Assembly: GCF_002733955.1 (NCBI RefSeq) | Contig: NZ_NVXQ01000004.1 | Span: 1-64,000, forward strand | Direction of reading: 5' to 3' | DNA: 64,000 nt | From: Hoeflea sp. | GTDB taxonomy: Bacteria > Pseudomonadota > Alphaproteobacteria > Rhizobiales > Rhizobiaceae | Part shown: in pieces, positions 9,401 to 16,986 of the stretch | Layout of the letters: the number at the start of each line of letters is the position of its first letter | How positions within the stretch are numbered: the first letter of the stretch is position 1 | The notes under the pieces: generated by a model | What the model saw: only the letters and a program-made list of their open reading frames with translations | Told to the model about the DNA's origin: nothing | Databases searched by the model: none | Program-made: the position numbers and the translations under genes

Positions 9401-10805
9401 CACCGCCGAAGAAGTTGTCGGAAAACAGACGCCAGCGCTCTGGCATGACCCTTTGGAGATTGTCGAGCGGGCGAAAGTACTCTCGGAAGAACTGGGAGAG
9501 ACGATCGAGCCCGGCTTTGAGGTCTTCAGGCGCAAAGTCGACCTTGTCGGTACCGATGAGAACGAATGGAGCTTCATTCGCCGTGACGGGACACGCTTCC
9601 CGGCGTTGCTGGCGGTCACGCCCCTGCGCGACGAAGACCAGCAGATGACCGGGTATCTTGGCGTCATACTCGACATAACCAAGCGCAAGGAAATGGATCG
9701 GCTGAAATCGGATTTCGTATCCATCGTCAGCCATGAGTTGCGCACGCCGCTCACCTCCATCCGCGGCGCGCTCGGCCTGATGGCTGGTCCGATGGCGAAA
9801 GACCTGCCGGAGAAAGCCGGCCGGCTGATCGACATTGCACACAAGAACTCCGAACGTCTTACCCTGCTGATCAATGACATTCTCGACATCGACAAGATCG
9901 AATCGGGCCAGATGCGGTTTGACATGAAAGAGGAAGATGTCGGGTCACTGGTGACGCAGGCAGTCGACGTCAATCAGCCCTATGCCGAAAAGCTTGGCGT
10001 TGTCTTCAAGGCGACCGACATCAATCCCGACTTGAAAGCCAATGTTGATGCTGCGCGCCTTGCCCAGGTCCTGTCCAACCTGCTGTCCAATGCGGCAAAA
10101 TTCTCCGACCGTGGCAGCGAGGTTGAGATTTCGGCTCTCAAGGCGGGCAAGCGGGTTCGCATAAGCGTCAGGGATCACGGCGCAGGTATTGCCGAGGAGT
10201 TCCGTTCAAAGATCTTCGGCAAATTCTCCCAGGGAGATTCGTCGTCAACGCGGGTCAAGGGCGGCAGCGGCCTGGGACTTCACATCAGCAAGCAGATCGT
10301 CGAACGAATGGGTGGCAAGATCGGCTTTGAAACCGAGACAGGCCTGGGCACGACCTTCTGGATGGAGCTGCCCTTGAGGGTGCAAGATCATGTCACCGGA
10401 AACCTGGAAAAGGATGATGTCCAGCGGGCAATGCTGCACTACCAGAAAAAAGAGACGCCAACGCTGCTGCATATCGAAGATGACCAGGATCTGAGCCGTG
10501 TGCTGGCGATGTCGCTGCAGGGCAAGATTGAGGTGGTGCCGGCCGCAAGCCTGCAGGAGGCCGAGCAACTCTTGCGAAACCAACGCTTTGACCTGGTTGT
10601 GCTGGATGTTGAACTTCCAGATGGATCCGGACTCCAGTTCCTCACAAACCTGATCAGCCAGATCACGCCGCCGGTTCCGGTGATGATCCTCTCGGCGAGC
10701 GAGGTCTCCGGTGATATCGAGAAATCGGTGTCCGCTGCGCTGGTCAAGTCGCGCGCGTCCGAGGAGAGGATTCTCGAGACCATTGAAACACTTGTCGACG
10801 GGTGA
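6438..10805 (+). CDS. Membrane hybrid sensor histidine kinase: MASE1 - CHASE - second extracytoplasmic region - PAS - PAS - HisKA - HATPase - REC
   Basis: MASE1-like start (YFISGRLGLFLAVPPGYATVIWPPSGIALGAL), CHASE-like segment, two PAS units, DFVSIVSHELRTPLTSIRG H-box, SGLGLHISKQIVERMGG G-box, C-terminal receiver (LLHIEDDQDLSR...LVVLDVELPDGSG). Confidence 0.93.
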   Translation: MMKNDIGLVLARILVVAALYFISGRLGLFLAVPPGYATVIWPPSGIALGALFIYGWRLWPGILIGSFLLNSYISGAYTVDTGADGAKMLAALAIASGSTLQGLVGYGLVNRFVGLPLSFDRIRQIVRLLVIAGPVACVIAASIGVSTLYFSGILPATELSWNWFTWWTGDVLGVVTFLPLLLLTPTNKNNLTWRGTTIARLPVTALLIMLIPLGLTFYAWKISSEANTSNGEIQFESLAVENKKALLSRINSYENALLGGVAYFQGSENISRNEWRRYVDMLDIQENFPGINGLGWITSLAPSGIDRFLNAARADGAPNFEIRPKNVEAGHYIINFIEPESINRQAIGLNIAFEENRKQAADLSRSTGKPAITKRIILVQDAEKTPGFLLLHPMYKEGFEPGSSADEWATFDGWIYAPFIAKNFMNELTQSQGNTINFRVYDGDSEDPEALIYDSRKVRVADYVPAFTKREQIDVMQQRWLIVWESTPGFEQSSRNNNPVLVLAGGLLISFLLGLFLFVANIRRNDAIEDTPGLKALVLPAMVFLVLAVGTLGLYRALTATERDYLKSLTSNEANRISAIVAAETKGKISALERMASRLEFSQNRLEAAWRTDATNFIEDFEGLRVISKVGTDNIMQQTQQSPANERLVWVNAVLDPARADVVAAAIAADVPKLSSPLELAFGRHALTAYFPLNVLGVSDGFLAGVFSVEEFFNIDIPRELLDRYRFEIAYEGEIYARAGNQSLPLATDWLLESKIQVLDRAWSLTSIPTAEFLNSQRSQLPSVALLAGFLISVLAAIAAYTTGLSRLKTARLEASNVRIKEEATRNSTVMNTVLDGVVTINSQGLIETINPAGLRLFGYAKEEIIGHNIKILMPPPYHDAHDGFLKNYLNTGEQKVIGLGRQVVGRRKDGSVFPMDLAVNEMKLDGRRMFVGTIRDTSEAVAAAQALHESDTLKTAILASTEYLIVATGMDGTVMVFNEAAEKALGYTAEEVVGKQTPALWHDPLEIVERAKVLSEELGETIEPGFEVFRRKVDLVGTDENEWSFIRRDGTRFPALLAVTPLRDEDQQMTGYLGVILDITKRKEMDRLKSDFVSIVSHELRTPLTSIRGALGLMAGPMAKDLPEKAGRLIDIAHKNSERLTLLINDILDIDKIESGQMRFDMKEEDVGSLVTQAVDVNQPYAEKLGVVFKATDINPDLKANVDAARLAQVLSNLLSNAAKFSDRGSEVEISALKAGKRVRISVRDHGAGIAEEFRSKIFGKFSQGDSSSTRVKGGSGLGLHISKQIVERMGGKIGFETETGLGTTFWMELPLRVQDHVTGNLEKDDVQRAMLHYQKKETPTLLHIEDDQDLSRVLAMSLQGKIEVVPAASLQEAEQLLRNQRFDLVVLDVELPDGSGLQFLTNLISQITPPVPVMILSASEVSGDIEKSVSAALVKSRASEERILETIETLVDG

Positions 10806-10926
10806 CGCTCACTTTGGGCCGAGGGAGGCGCGACTTGCAACATGATTGCTGCCGCGCTGCACGGCGAAGCTGGCCTGGCTGGTGGAACACAGACACACGA
10901 ACCCCAAACCGCGAGATGCAAGACAG

Positions 10927-11313
10927 ATGAGCGAGCCCCTGAAAATTCTCTATGTGGACGACGAAGACGACATCCGGGAAATCGCAGTGATGGCGCTCGA
11001 ATTCGACCCGGCGTTGACCGTGAGGAGCTGCGCTTCGGGTTCGGAGGCGCTTGCGACCGTGACAGACTGGCTGCCGGATCTGATCCTGCTGGATGTGATG
11101 ATGCCCGACATGGATGGCCCGGAGACGCTGACACGTCTTCAGCAGGCCCCGGAAACGGCTGCTGTTCCGGTGGTGTTTACTACCGCACGAACCCAGCCCG
11201 AGGATATTGACCGGTTCATGAGCCTCGGCGCGGCAGGGGTGATCTCCAAGCCCTTCGATCCGATGACGCTGGCCGAGCAGGCGCGAGATCTTCTGGCAAA
11301 GAGGAAGAGCTGA
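10927..11313 (+). CDS. Single-domain response regulator (REC)
   Basis: MSEPLKILYVDDEDDIRE...LILLDVMMPDMDG...ISKPFDP; no output domain. Confidence 0.93.
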   Translation: MSEPLKILYVDDEDDIREIAVMALEFDPALTVRSCASGSEALATVTDWLPDLILLDVMMPDMDGPETLTRLQQAPETAAVPVVFTTARTQPEDIDRFMSLGAAGVISKPFDPMTLAEQARDLLAKRKS

Positions 11314-11314
11314 G

Positions 11315-11343
11315 CCTGCCAGGAGAGCTTGCGCTCAGGCAGG
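11315..11343. terminator. Candidate bidirectional hairpin between convergent rr and hpt genes
   Basis: CCTGCC aGGA GAGC ttgc GCTC a GGCAGG, just past the rr stop; no strong T-tract. Confidence 0.45.
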
Positions 11344-11428
11344 TGTAACGGCCGGGATGCATCTCATCGACCGCGCCGCAGGGTTTTGCATCGGTTGACG
11401 TCATGGCGGCGTGAGGCCACGGCTCGTG

Positions 11429-11776
11429 TCATTCCATGGCCTTGATCTGATCCAGCAGGTCCGCCATTGCCGAGGCGAACTCGGCTTCGCTGTAGCCCTC
11501 TTCCCGCACGGTGTTTTCGAACCGGAAGGCTGCTTCGCCCAGAGCCTGAAAACCGAAGATGCCGGCTGTTCCGACCAGGGAATGCGCCAGGGTCATGAGA
11601 TCAGCATCCGCTGCCCCGCGTTCACCGGGCAACTTCCGCAGGGCGAGCAGTTCCTGGATCTGCTCCAGATGTCCGCGGGAGCGCTCGATAAAGAGGAGTC
11701 GCAACGTCTCGATGCGCTCGCGGGCCTCGGCCGGCAGCTCGTCCAGCTTGCTTGCATTCATCATCTGATTGGCCAT
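11429..11776 (-). CDS. Hpt (histidine phosphotransfer) domain protein
   Basis: LMTLAHSLVGTAGIFGFQALGEAA matches the Hpt phospho-His motif; ~115 aa helical protein. Confidence 0.88.
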   Translation of the reverse strand: MANQMMNASKLDELPAEARERIETLRLLFIERSRGHLEQIQELLALRKLPGERGAADADLMTLAHSLVGTAGIFGFQALGEAAFRFENTVREEGYSEAEFASAMADLLDQIKAME

Positions 11777-11828
11777 CTGACAGTCTTCCTCATCTTGCGT
11801 ACCGATCCGGCATCCGCATCGTTGACAG

Positions 11829-13064
11829 TCACTCGCAGAACTCGACGCCGACCTCATCATTGACATGCCAGCATTTCCGGACCCGCCGGAGCTGACCGGA
11901 AGCGGTGATCTTGAGCAGGAAATATTCCGGCAGCGCCATTTGCCTTTCAAGCCGGAGCCGCGCCCCGCCATCGGAGACGCTGCGGACCGTGCAATTGATC
12001 TTGGAGGACCATTCTTCCAGCGCAATATAGGCGGGCTTCAGTGTCCGCATCCGGGTCGAGCGCCGCCGTTCCCTCGGATCTCCGGGCCCGGCTGCTGCGG
12101 GCAGCGTGCTCCAGTCCTCGCCGCCGAGCTGCGTTTCGAGCGCCTTGCGGCGGTCGCCCAGTTCGGTCGCCAGATACTGTTCCATCTGCTGAAGGCCGGC
12201 AAACTCGCTGGAAATGGCTGCCCCGATCACAGGCGAAATCTGCAGTTCTACCGACTTGAGATGATGAGAGAACGTCAGCTGCTCGTTCAGCCGTGCAAGC
12301 CGCTCGTTGACGACAGGCGTCGAAACGTTGCGATCGATGACGTAGTGGAACGTGTCTTCATCGTACCTGCCGCAGAAATCATCGGACCTGATATTGGCCC
12401 GGATCCTGGCCGCAAAACCACGCAGGATCTCATCGGCATTGGCAACGCCGAAATTGGTGCAGATCTTGCGGTATTCGGCCAGGCATATCGAAAAGACAAC
12501 AAATTTGCTGTTCTGGCGCCTGGCCGCTGCGGCTACCAGCAACAGCTTCTTGTCGAGCTCCTCACGGCTGTACATGCCGGTGAGATCATCGAACAGGGCC
12601 TTCTTGCGCAGCGACGAGACCTCGTCGTCGCGCGAGGCTTCCACCTCATAGCGAGCAATCGACTTCTTCATCGCAAGGGTGATTTCATCCATGCGCAGGT
12701 TGCGCTTGGGCAGGAAATCATAAAGGCCCATGCGAAACGCCTTGATCGCGGTGCGCTGTGATTCATCGCCGGACAACATGATGACCGGTGGCAGCTCCTT
12801 GTAGCGAAGCTTCAGCTGCTCATGTACCCGGAAGCCGTTTTCCGAATCCAGGTTGTAGTCGAGCAAGATGCAGTCCGGCATCTCCTTTTCCAGGACGGCT
12901 GCAAGGCTGTCGCTGTCACCGGCTTCAAGGGTTCTCAGATTTGCCTGCGCGAGCAGCGCCGAGAGGTGCAGACGGTAAAGATTGTCGTCATCGACGATGC
13001 AGACCGAGCGGCCATCCAGATTGATGCCACTGCCGTCAGCGGCCTGTTCATAGGTAACACTCAT
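11829..13064 (-). CDS. REC - degenerate GGDEF - PilZ protein
   Basis: Start trimmed to MSVTYEQAADGSG; receiver (VCIVDDDNLYR...CILLDYNLDSENG), GGDEF-family fold with DEDTF in the active-site position, C-terminal RERRRSTRMR...VRSVSDGGARL (PilZ-like). Confidence 0.82.
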   Translation of the reverse strand: MSVTYEQAADGSGINLDGRSVCIVDDDNLYRLHLSALLAQANLRTLEAGDSDSLAAVLEKEMPDCILLDYNLDSENGFRVHEQLKLRYKELPPVIMLSGDESQRTAIKAFRMGLYDFLPKRNLRMDEITLAMKKSIARYEVEASRDDEVSSLRKKALFDDLTGMYSREELDKKLLLVAAAARRQNSKFVVFSICLAEYRKICTNFGVANADEILRGFAARIRANIRSDDFCGRYDEDTFHYVIDRNVSTPVVNERLARLNEQLTFSHHLKSVELQISPVIGAAISSEFAGLQQMEQYLATELGDRRKALETQLGGEDWSTLPAAAGPGDPRERRRSTRMRTLKPAYIALEEWSSKINCTVRSVSDGGARLRLERQMALPEYFLLKITASGQLRRVRKCWHVNDEVGVEFCE

Positions 13065-13149
13065 TTGCTTGATCCAATCCACAGCAGGAAAGCCTCGGGA
13101 GCCGGGGAACTGACTTCGACACGATGATCGGCGTGGGGCGAGAGATCCC

Positions 13150-14508
13150 TCATGGCTGGTCCTCGCCCCCGGCATCGGGGCTGGCCGGAAGGTCTTCTGC
13201 CGGGTGAGCCAGCACGACCTGGTTGCGGCCATTGTTCTTGGCCAGGTACAGCGCCCGGTCGGCTTCGGCAAAGAGCTCGGCGGTGTTCTCACAGGCGTTG
13301 CTGCCGGCCACGCCGATGCTGACCGTCAGCGAAAACTGTTCCGGCCGGCCGTCGAACACGATCTCGGCAAAATGCTTGCGGAACTTTTCCAGCACGTCGA
13401 AGACAGCCTCGGGGGCGGTGTCGAGCAGCAGCACTGCGAACTCCTCGCCTCCATAACGCCCCACCACATCGGTCTTGCGGACCCAGCCGACAAGTGTCCG
13501 GGCGAGGATGGACAACACCTGGTCGCCAACCGGGTGACCCCAGGTATCATTGACCTTCTTGAAATGGTCGACGTCGATCATGGCCACGCAGAACTGCATC
13601 CCGGTGCGTTTGACCCGGGCCATCTCGTGACCGACACGCTCGTTGAAGCGGCGGTGATTGAGAAGGCCGGTCAGGCCGTCGCGCTCGATCAGCGAGCGCA
13701 GCACCCGCGCGCGCTCGACCCGCAAATTGATCAGCATCACCAGCGCATCGAGATCTGCCCGCTTGGAGATGAAATCGTCGCCGCCGAACTGCCGCGCCCG
13801 CATCTGGATGGTCTTGTCTTCCTCGGAGGACAGGAACACGATCGGAATCGACAGGTGGCTCTGGTGCTGGCGAATGATCTTGGCGATCTCGATGCCGTCG
13901 GTATTGGGCATCTGCAGATCCATGATGATGATGTCGAAGAAGGACCCGTTGATGGTCGGGATGATCTTCAGCGGGTCATTGAGAATGGACACGATCATGC
14001 CATTGGCGCGCAGCATTTCGGCGTAGACGGCCGAGGCAATCGGGTCGTCATCGACCAGCAGGATCGATGCCGGCTGCTCGCTCAGCTGACCGCCCAGATG
14101 CTCGAGCCAGTGGACCAGCTCCGCCTGTTCGATCGGGTTGGCGATGATGGTGCTGACATGCGACCGGGCACATTTGGCGCGGTAGGCAAAGCTTGTTTCG
14201 GGCGAGACGAGAATTTTCGGCAGGGCTTCGCCAAGATCTTCGCAAATGGCAAGGGCATCGGGTATCGACCCGTCAATCAGCACCAGGGCATCGTCGTCGC
14301 CATTGGCCACGGCTGCGGCCTGTCCCGGCCGGCCCTCGACGGTTGTTGCGGAATAGTTCAGGGGGGTCATGACCTGGGCGACATCATCGAGGAATTTTCC
14401 TCCACCGATGACGTGCACGGACGGTCTGGAGGGGCTGCTGAAGACCGTTTCCACCTGCGCCGATTTGCTCGCCCGGGAAATCTCGACTGGATCTGAAATC
14501 TGGAACAT
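13150..14508 (-). CDS. PleD-like diguanylate cyclase: degenerate REC - REC - GGDEF
   Basis: SILLVDDDPIA...IIIMDLQMPNTDG receiver; GGEEF catalytic motif (VGRYGGEEFAVLL) with upstream RKTD I-site. Confidence 0.93.
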   Translation of the reverse strand: MFQISDPVEISRASKSAQVETVFSSPSRPSVHVIGGGKFLDDVAQVMTPLNYSATTVEGRPGQAAAVANGDDDALVLIDGSIPDALAICEDLGEALPKILVSPETSFAYRAKCARSHVSTIIANPIEQAELVHWLEHLGGQLSEQPASILLVDDDPIASAVYAEMLRANGMIVSILNDPLKIIPTINGSFFDIIIMDLQMPNTDGIEIAKIIRQHQSHLSIPIVFLSSEEDKTIQMRARQFGGDDFISKRADLDALVMLINLRVERARVLRSLIERDGLTGLLNHRRFNERVGHEMARVKRTGMQFCVAMIDVDHFKKVNDTWGHPVGDQVLSILARTLVGWVRKTDVVGRYGGEEFAVLLLDTAPEAVFDVLEKFRKHFAEIVFDGRPEQFSLTVSIGVAGSNACENTAELFAEADRALYLAKNNGRNQVVLAHPAEDLPASPDAGGEDQP

Positions 14509-14705
14509 GCTGGTCTTTCCTGATAGTCGCGATTTTCCCGATTTTTTCGCGCTCGCCGGTCCTTCGGCCCTTGAGGTTGTCTAAGTCCTGAAGCTGCGCT
14601 CCAGCCTTCTTGCTGTTTCCCTGCAGCACACTTGTCTGCAAATTCGCCTGGCTGTTGATTACAACCTGTTGAACATTCTAGCTTTTTATAATTCGCTGAT
14701 ATATG

Positions 14706-14720
14706 TTAATTGTGCCTTAA
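14706..14720. promoter_or_regulatory. Candidate CtrA-type box TTAA-N7-TTAA
   Basis: TTAATTGTGCCTTAA exact consensus spacing, ~200 bp upstream of the GGDEF gene in the AT-rich intergenic region shared with the EAL gene. Confidence 0.5.
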
Positions 14721-15107
14721 ACGGGAACTACTGATTATCAGGTGAGACTTTTGAACCTAATCAGTAAAGGTTGAACGCCCGACGGCGAGACCTTGCGCGC
14801 TCTCAGGATTTTTCAAAGAAACCACTTCGCACTTCACACTTTTCGGGGCGGTGAATATTTGAAACCAAAAATATTCAACGTCAAAGCTTATCCGGGACGG
14901 GACCGCGGTCTGGATTTTTCCGGGGCGGAGACCGGGCGATCGGGCTGCCGCAGTCCGCGCGCCGGCAACAGGCATCGGGCTCGCCCGCATGAGTGCCGCT
15001 TGCAGCGCTTTTGAGAGTGGCTTTGAACACGTTATGCGAGTGAATTTGCAAATCCACATCATTTCGAGATCAATTCGTTAAGACGAACGCTGTAGCCAGT
15101 AACGGGG

Positions 15108-15127
15108 AGGTCAGCATCTGCTGATCT
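15108..15127. promoter_or_regulatory. 20-bp near-perfect palindrome immediately upstream of the EAL gene
   Basis: AGGTCAGCA-TC-TGCTGATCT, one mismatch per arm, 33 bp before the ATG. Confidence 0.45.
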
Positions 15128-15160
15128 CTGTCATTCAACCTGTGTGAACCGCGCTTCATC

Positions 15161-16543
15161 ATGCCCACTACCTTGCAAGCTACTCCTGGCAACAAGCCGT
15201 CGCAGCGATTGCGCTTCGCCTACAAGGGCGCCTCCCTGAGCCTGCTGATCTTCAGTCTCGGCTGGTTCGTCTACTTCGCCTCAATCCAGAACTGGCCTCT
15301 TGCCTGTGCCGACCTGTGCATAATCGTGCTTGGTGGCATCGGCTGGCTGCTGGTCAGACGCAACCAGTTCGACGTCGCGCTGATGGTGTCGGAAGTTGCC
15401 TTCCTGGCCTTTACCGTCGCTTTCTGCCTGGTGTTCGATGTCCCCAGCGAAGCCCATCCGCGGGTGTCACACCTGTTTCTTCCCGCCATCGCCTTGATGG
15501 CCTATTTCAATTACCTGCGCACAAGATCGCCCTTCCAGCTCCTGGTGATCGCCGGCTCGCTGTTGAGTTTCATCTTCTTTTCCAGCACGAAATTCGCGCC
15601 GTCCTTCGCCCTCAGCATTCCCGATGACATCCGGCATGTTGGAATCTGGATCAATTCCACCCTGGCCACGGCGATGCTGTGTGGAGGGGTTTACGCGATC
15701 CATCGCGAATCCTCCGGGCAAAGCCAGCTCTCACGCGCGCTGCGGACAGCCGTGCGGAACGACGAGCTGGAGTTGCACTTCCAGCCGCAGGTCGATCATG
15801 CGCAGAAGATTGTCGGCGCGGAAGCGCTGTTGCGCTGGACTCACCCGCGGCGGGGAAACATTTCTCCTGGCGAGTTCATTCCGGTCGCGGAAGAGTGCGG
15901 GCTGATGCCGCTGATCGGTGGCTGGGTGCTCAAGGAAGCCTGCCGGACGCTGGCCACCTGGAAGCACGATCCCGCCCTCAGCGAGCTCACACTCGCCGTC
16001 AATGTGAGCGCCAACCAGTTCAATCTCGAGGGGTTCGAGCAATCCGTGCTGGAAACCGTCGCGCTCTACGGCGTGGACCCGGGGAAGCTGAAACTGGAAC
16101 TGACCGAGACCGTCATCATTTCGGGCGTGGAGCCGGTTGTGGCCAAGATGAACACCTTGCGCGCCGCCGGCATCGAATTCGCCCTGGACGATTTCGGCAC
16201 CGGCTACTCATCCCTGAGCTATCTGCGGCAATTGCCCGTGAGCCAGCTCAAGATCGACCGCAGCTTCGTCAAGGAATCTCTGGAGAGCCCCAGCGGCGCC
16301 TCACTGATCAGAAGCATTGTCAGAATGGGGCTGGAGCTCGAGCTTTCGGTGCTGGCCGAGGGGATCGAGACCGTTCCACAGCACCTGTTCCTGCTTGATT
16401 GCGGGTGCCATGAATTCCAGGGCTATCACTTCGGCCGCCCGGTTCCGGAACACGTGTTCAGAACCGAGGTCGCGACCCGGATGCGGACGACGCAAAACTC
16501 GTCACGTCCTGCGCCAGAGCCCAGGTCCGTGGCGACTGGCTAG
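15161..16543 (+). CDS. Membrane-anchored EAL-domain c-di-GMP phosphodiesterase
   Basis: N-terminal hydrophobic helices; EALLRW, LELTET, DDFGTGYSSLSYL, KIDRSFV EAL signatures. Confidence 0.94.
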   Translation: MPTTLQATPGNKPSQRLRFAYKGASLSLLIFSLGWFVYFASIQNWPLACADLCIIVLGGIGWLLVRRNQFDVALMVSEVAFLAFTVAFCLVFDVPSEAHPRVSHLFLPAIALMAYFNYLRTRSPFQLLVIAGSLLSFIFFSSTKFAPSFALSIPDDIRHVGIWINSTLATAMLCGGVYAIHRESSGQSQLSRALRTAVRNDELELHFQPQVDHAQKIVGAEALLRWTHPRRGNISPGEFIPVAEECGLMPLIGGWVLKEACRTLATWKHDPALSELTLAVNVSANQFNLEGFEQSVLETVALYGVDPGKLKLELTETVIISGVEPVVAKMNTLRAAGIEFALDDFGTGYSSLSYLRQLPVSQLKIDRSFVKESLESPSGASLIRSIVRMGLELELSVLAEGIETVPQHLFLLDCGCHEFQGYHFGRPVPEHVFRTEVATRMRTTQNSSRPAPEPRSVATG

Positions 16544-16589
16544 GGAGCACTGCCAGACGAGGGCCGACAAGGGCCGGCAGGGACACGCG

Positions 16590-16880
16590 TCACAGCGGCT
16601 TGAGCCGGTGGAAGCCGGACTGGCCATAGACCAGCGGCGCGCCTTCGCTGATCCTCATGTCCATGATCTCGCCGATGAAGACGGTGTGGCTGCCGGCCTC
16701 GACCATTTCCGACGCATCGCAGGAAAAACCGATCAGCGCCTCGCCCAGAAACGGCAGGCCGCGCATGTCCTCAAGCCCGTGACCTTCGGCAAACTTGTCT
16801 TTCCCGGTGACACCGTCAGCGCCGGCAAAGCGCAGCGCCAGCGGGCTCGCCGGATCGGGCAGAACGGCACCAGCGTCGGG
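16590..16880 (-). pseudogene. Flavin reductase-like domain protein, C-terminal remnant (N-terminal half missing)
   Basis: Hand translation of the minus strand gives ...AVLPDPASPLALRFAGADGVTGKDKFAEGHGLEDMRGLPFLGEALIGFSCDASEMVEAGSHTVFIGEIMDMRISEGAPLVYGQSGFHRLKPL*, the flavin-reductase C-terminal half; no start codon or N-terminal domain upstream. Confidence 0.75.
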
Positions 16881-16986
16881 CTTTCGGACTAGCGCGTCGC
16901 TCGACCCACAAGACGCTGTGGAATCGACAACGGCCCGCCCCGGGAAGGGCGAGCCGCTTCAGATTTAAGGACAAGTTGACAGCTGA

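Noticed and set aside
16931-16956. CGGCccGCCCcgggaGGGCgaGCCG after ALDH as terminator
   Set aside because: Stem interrupted by internal mismatches and no T-tract; too weak to list as a feature.
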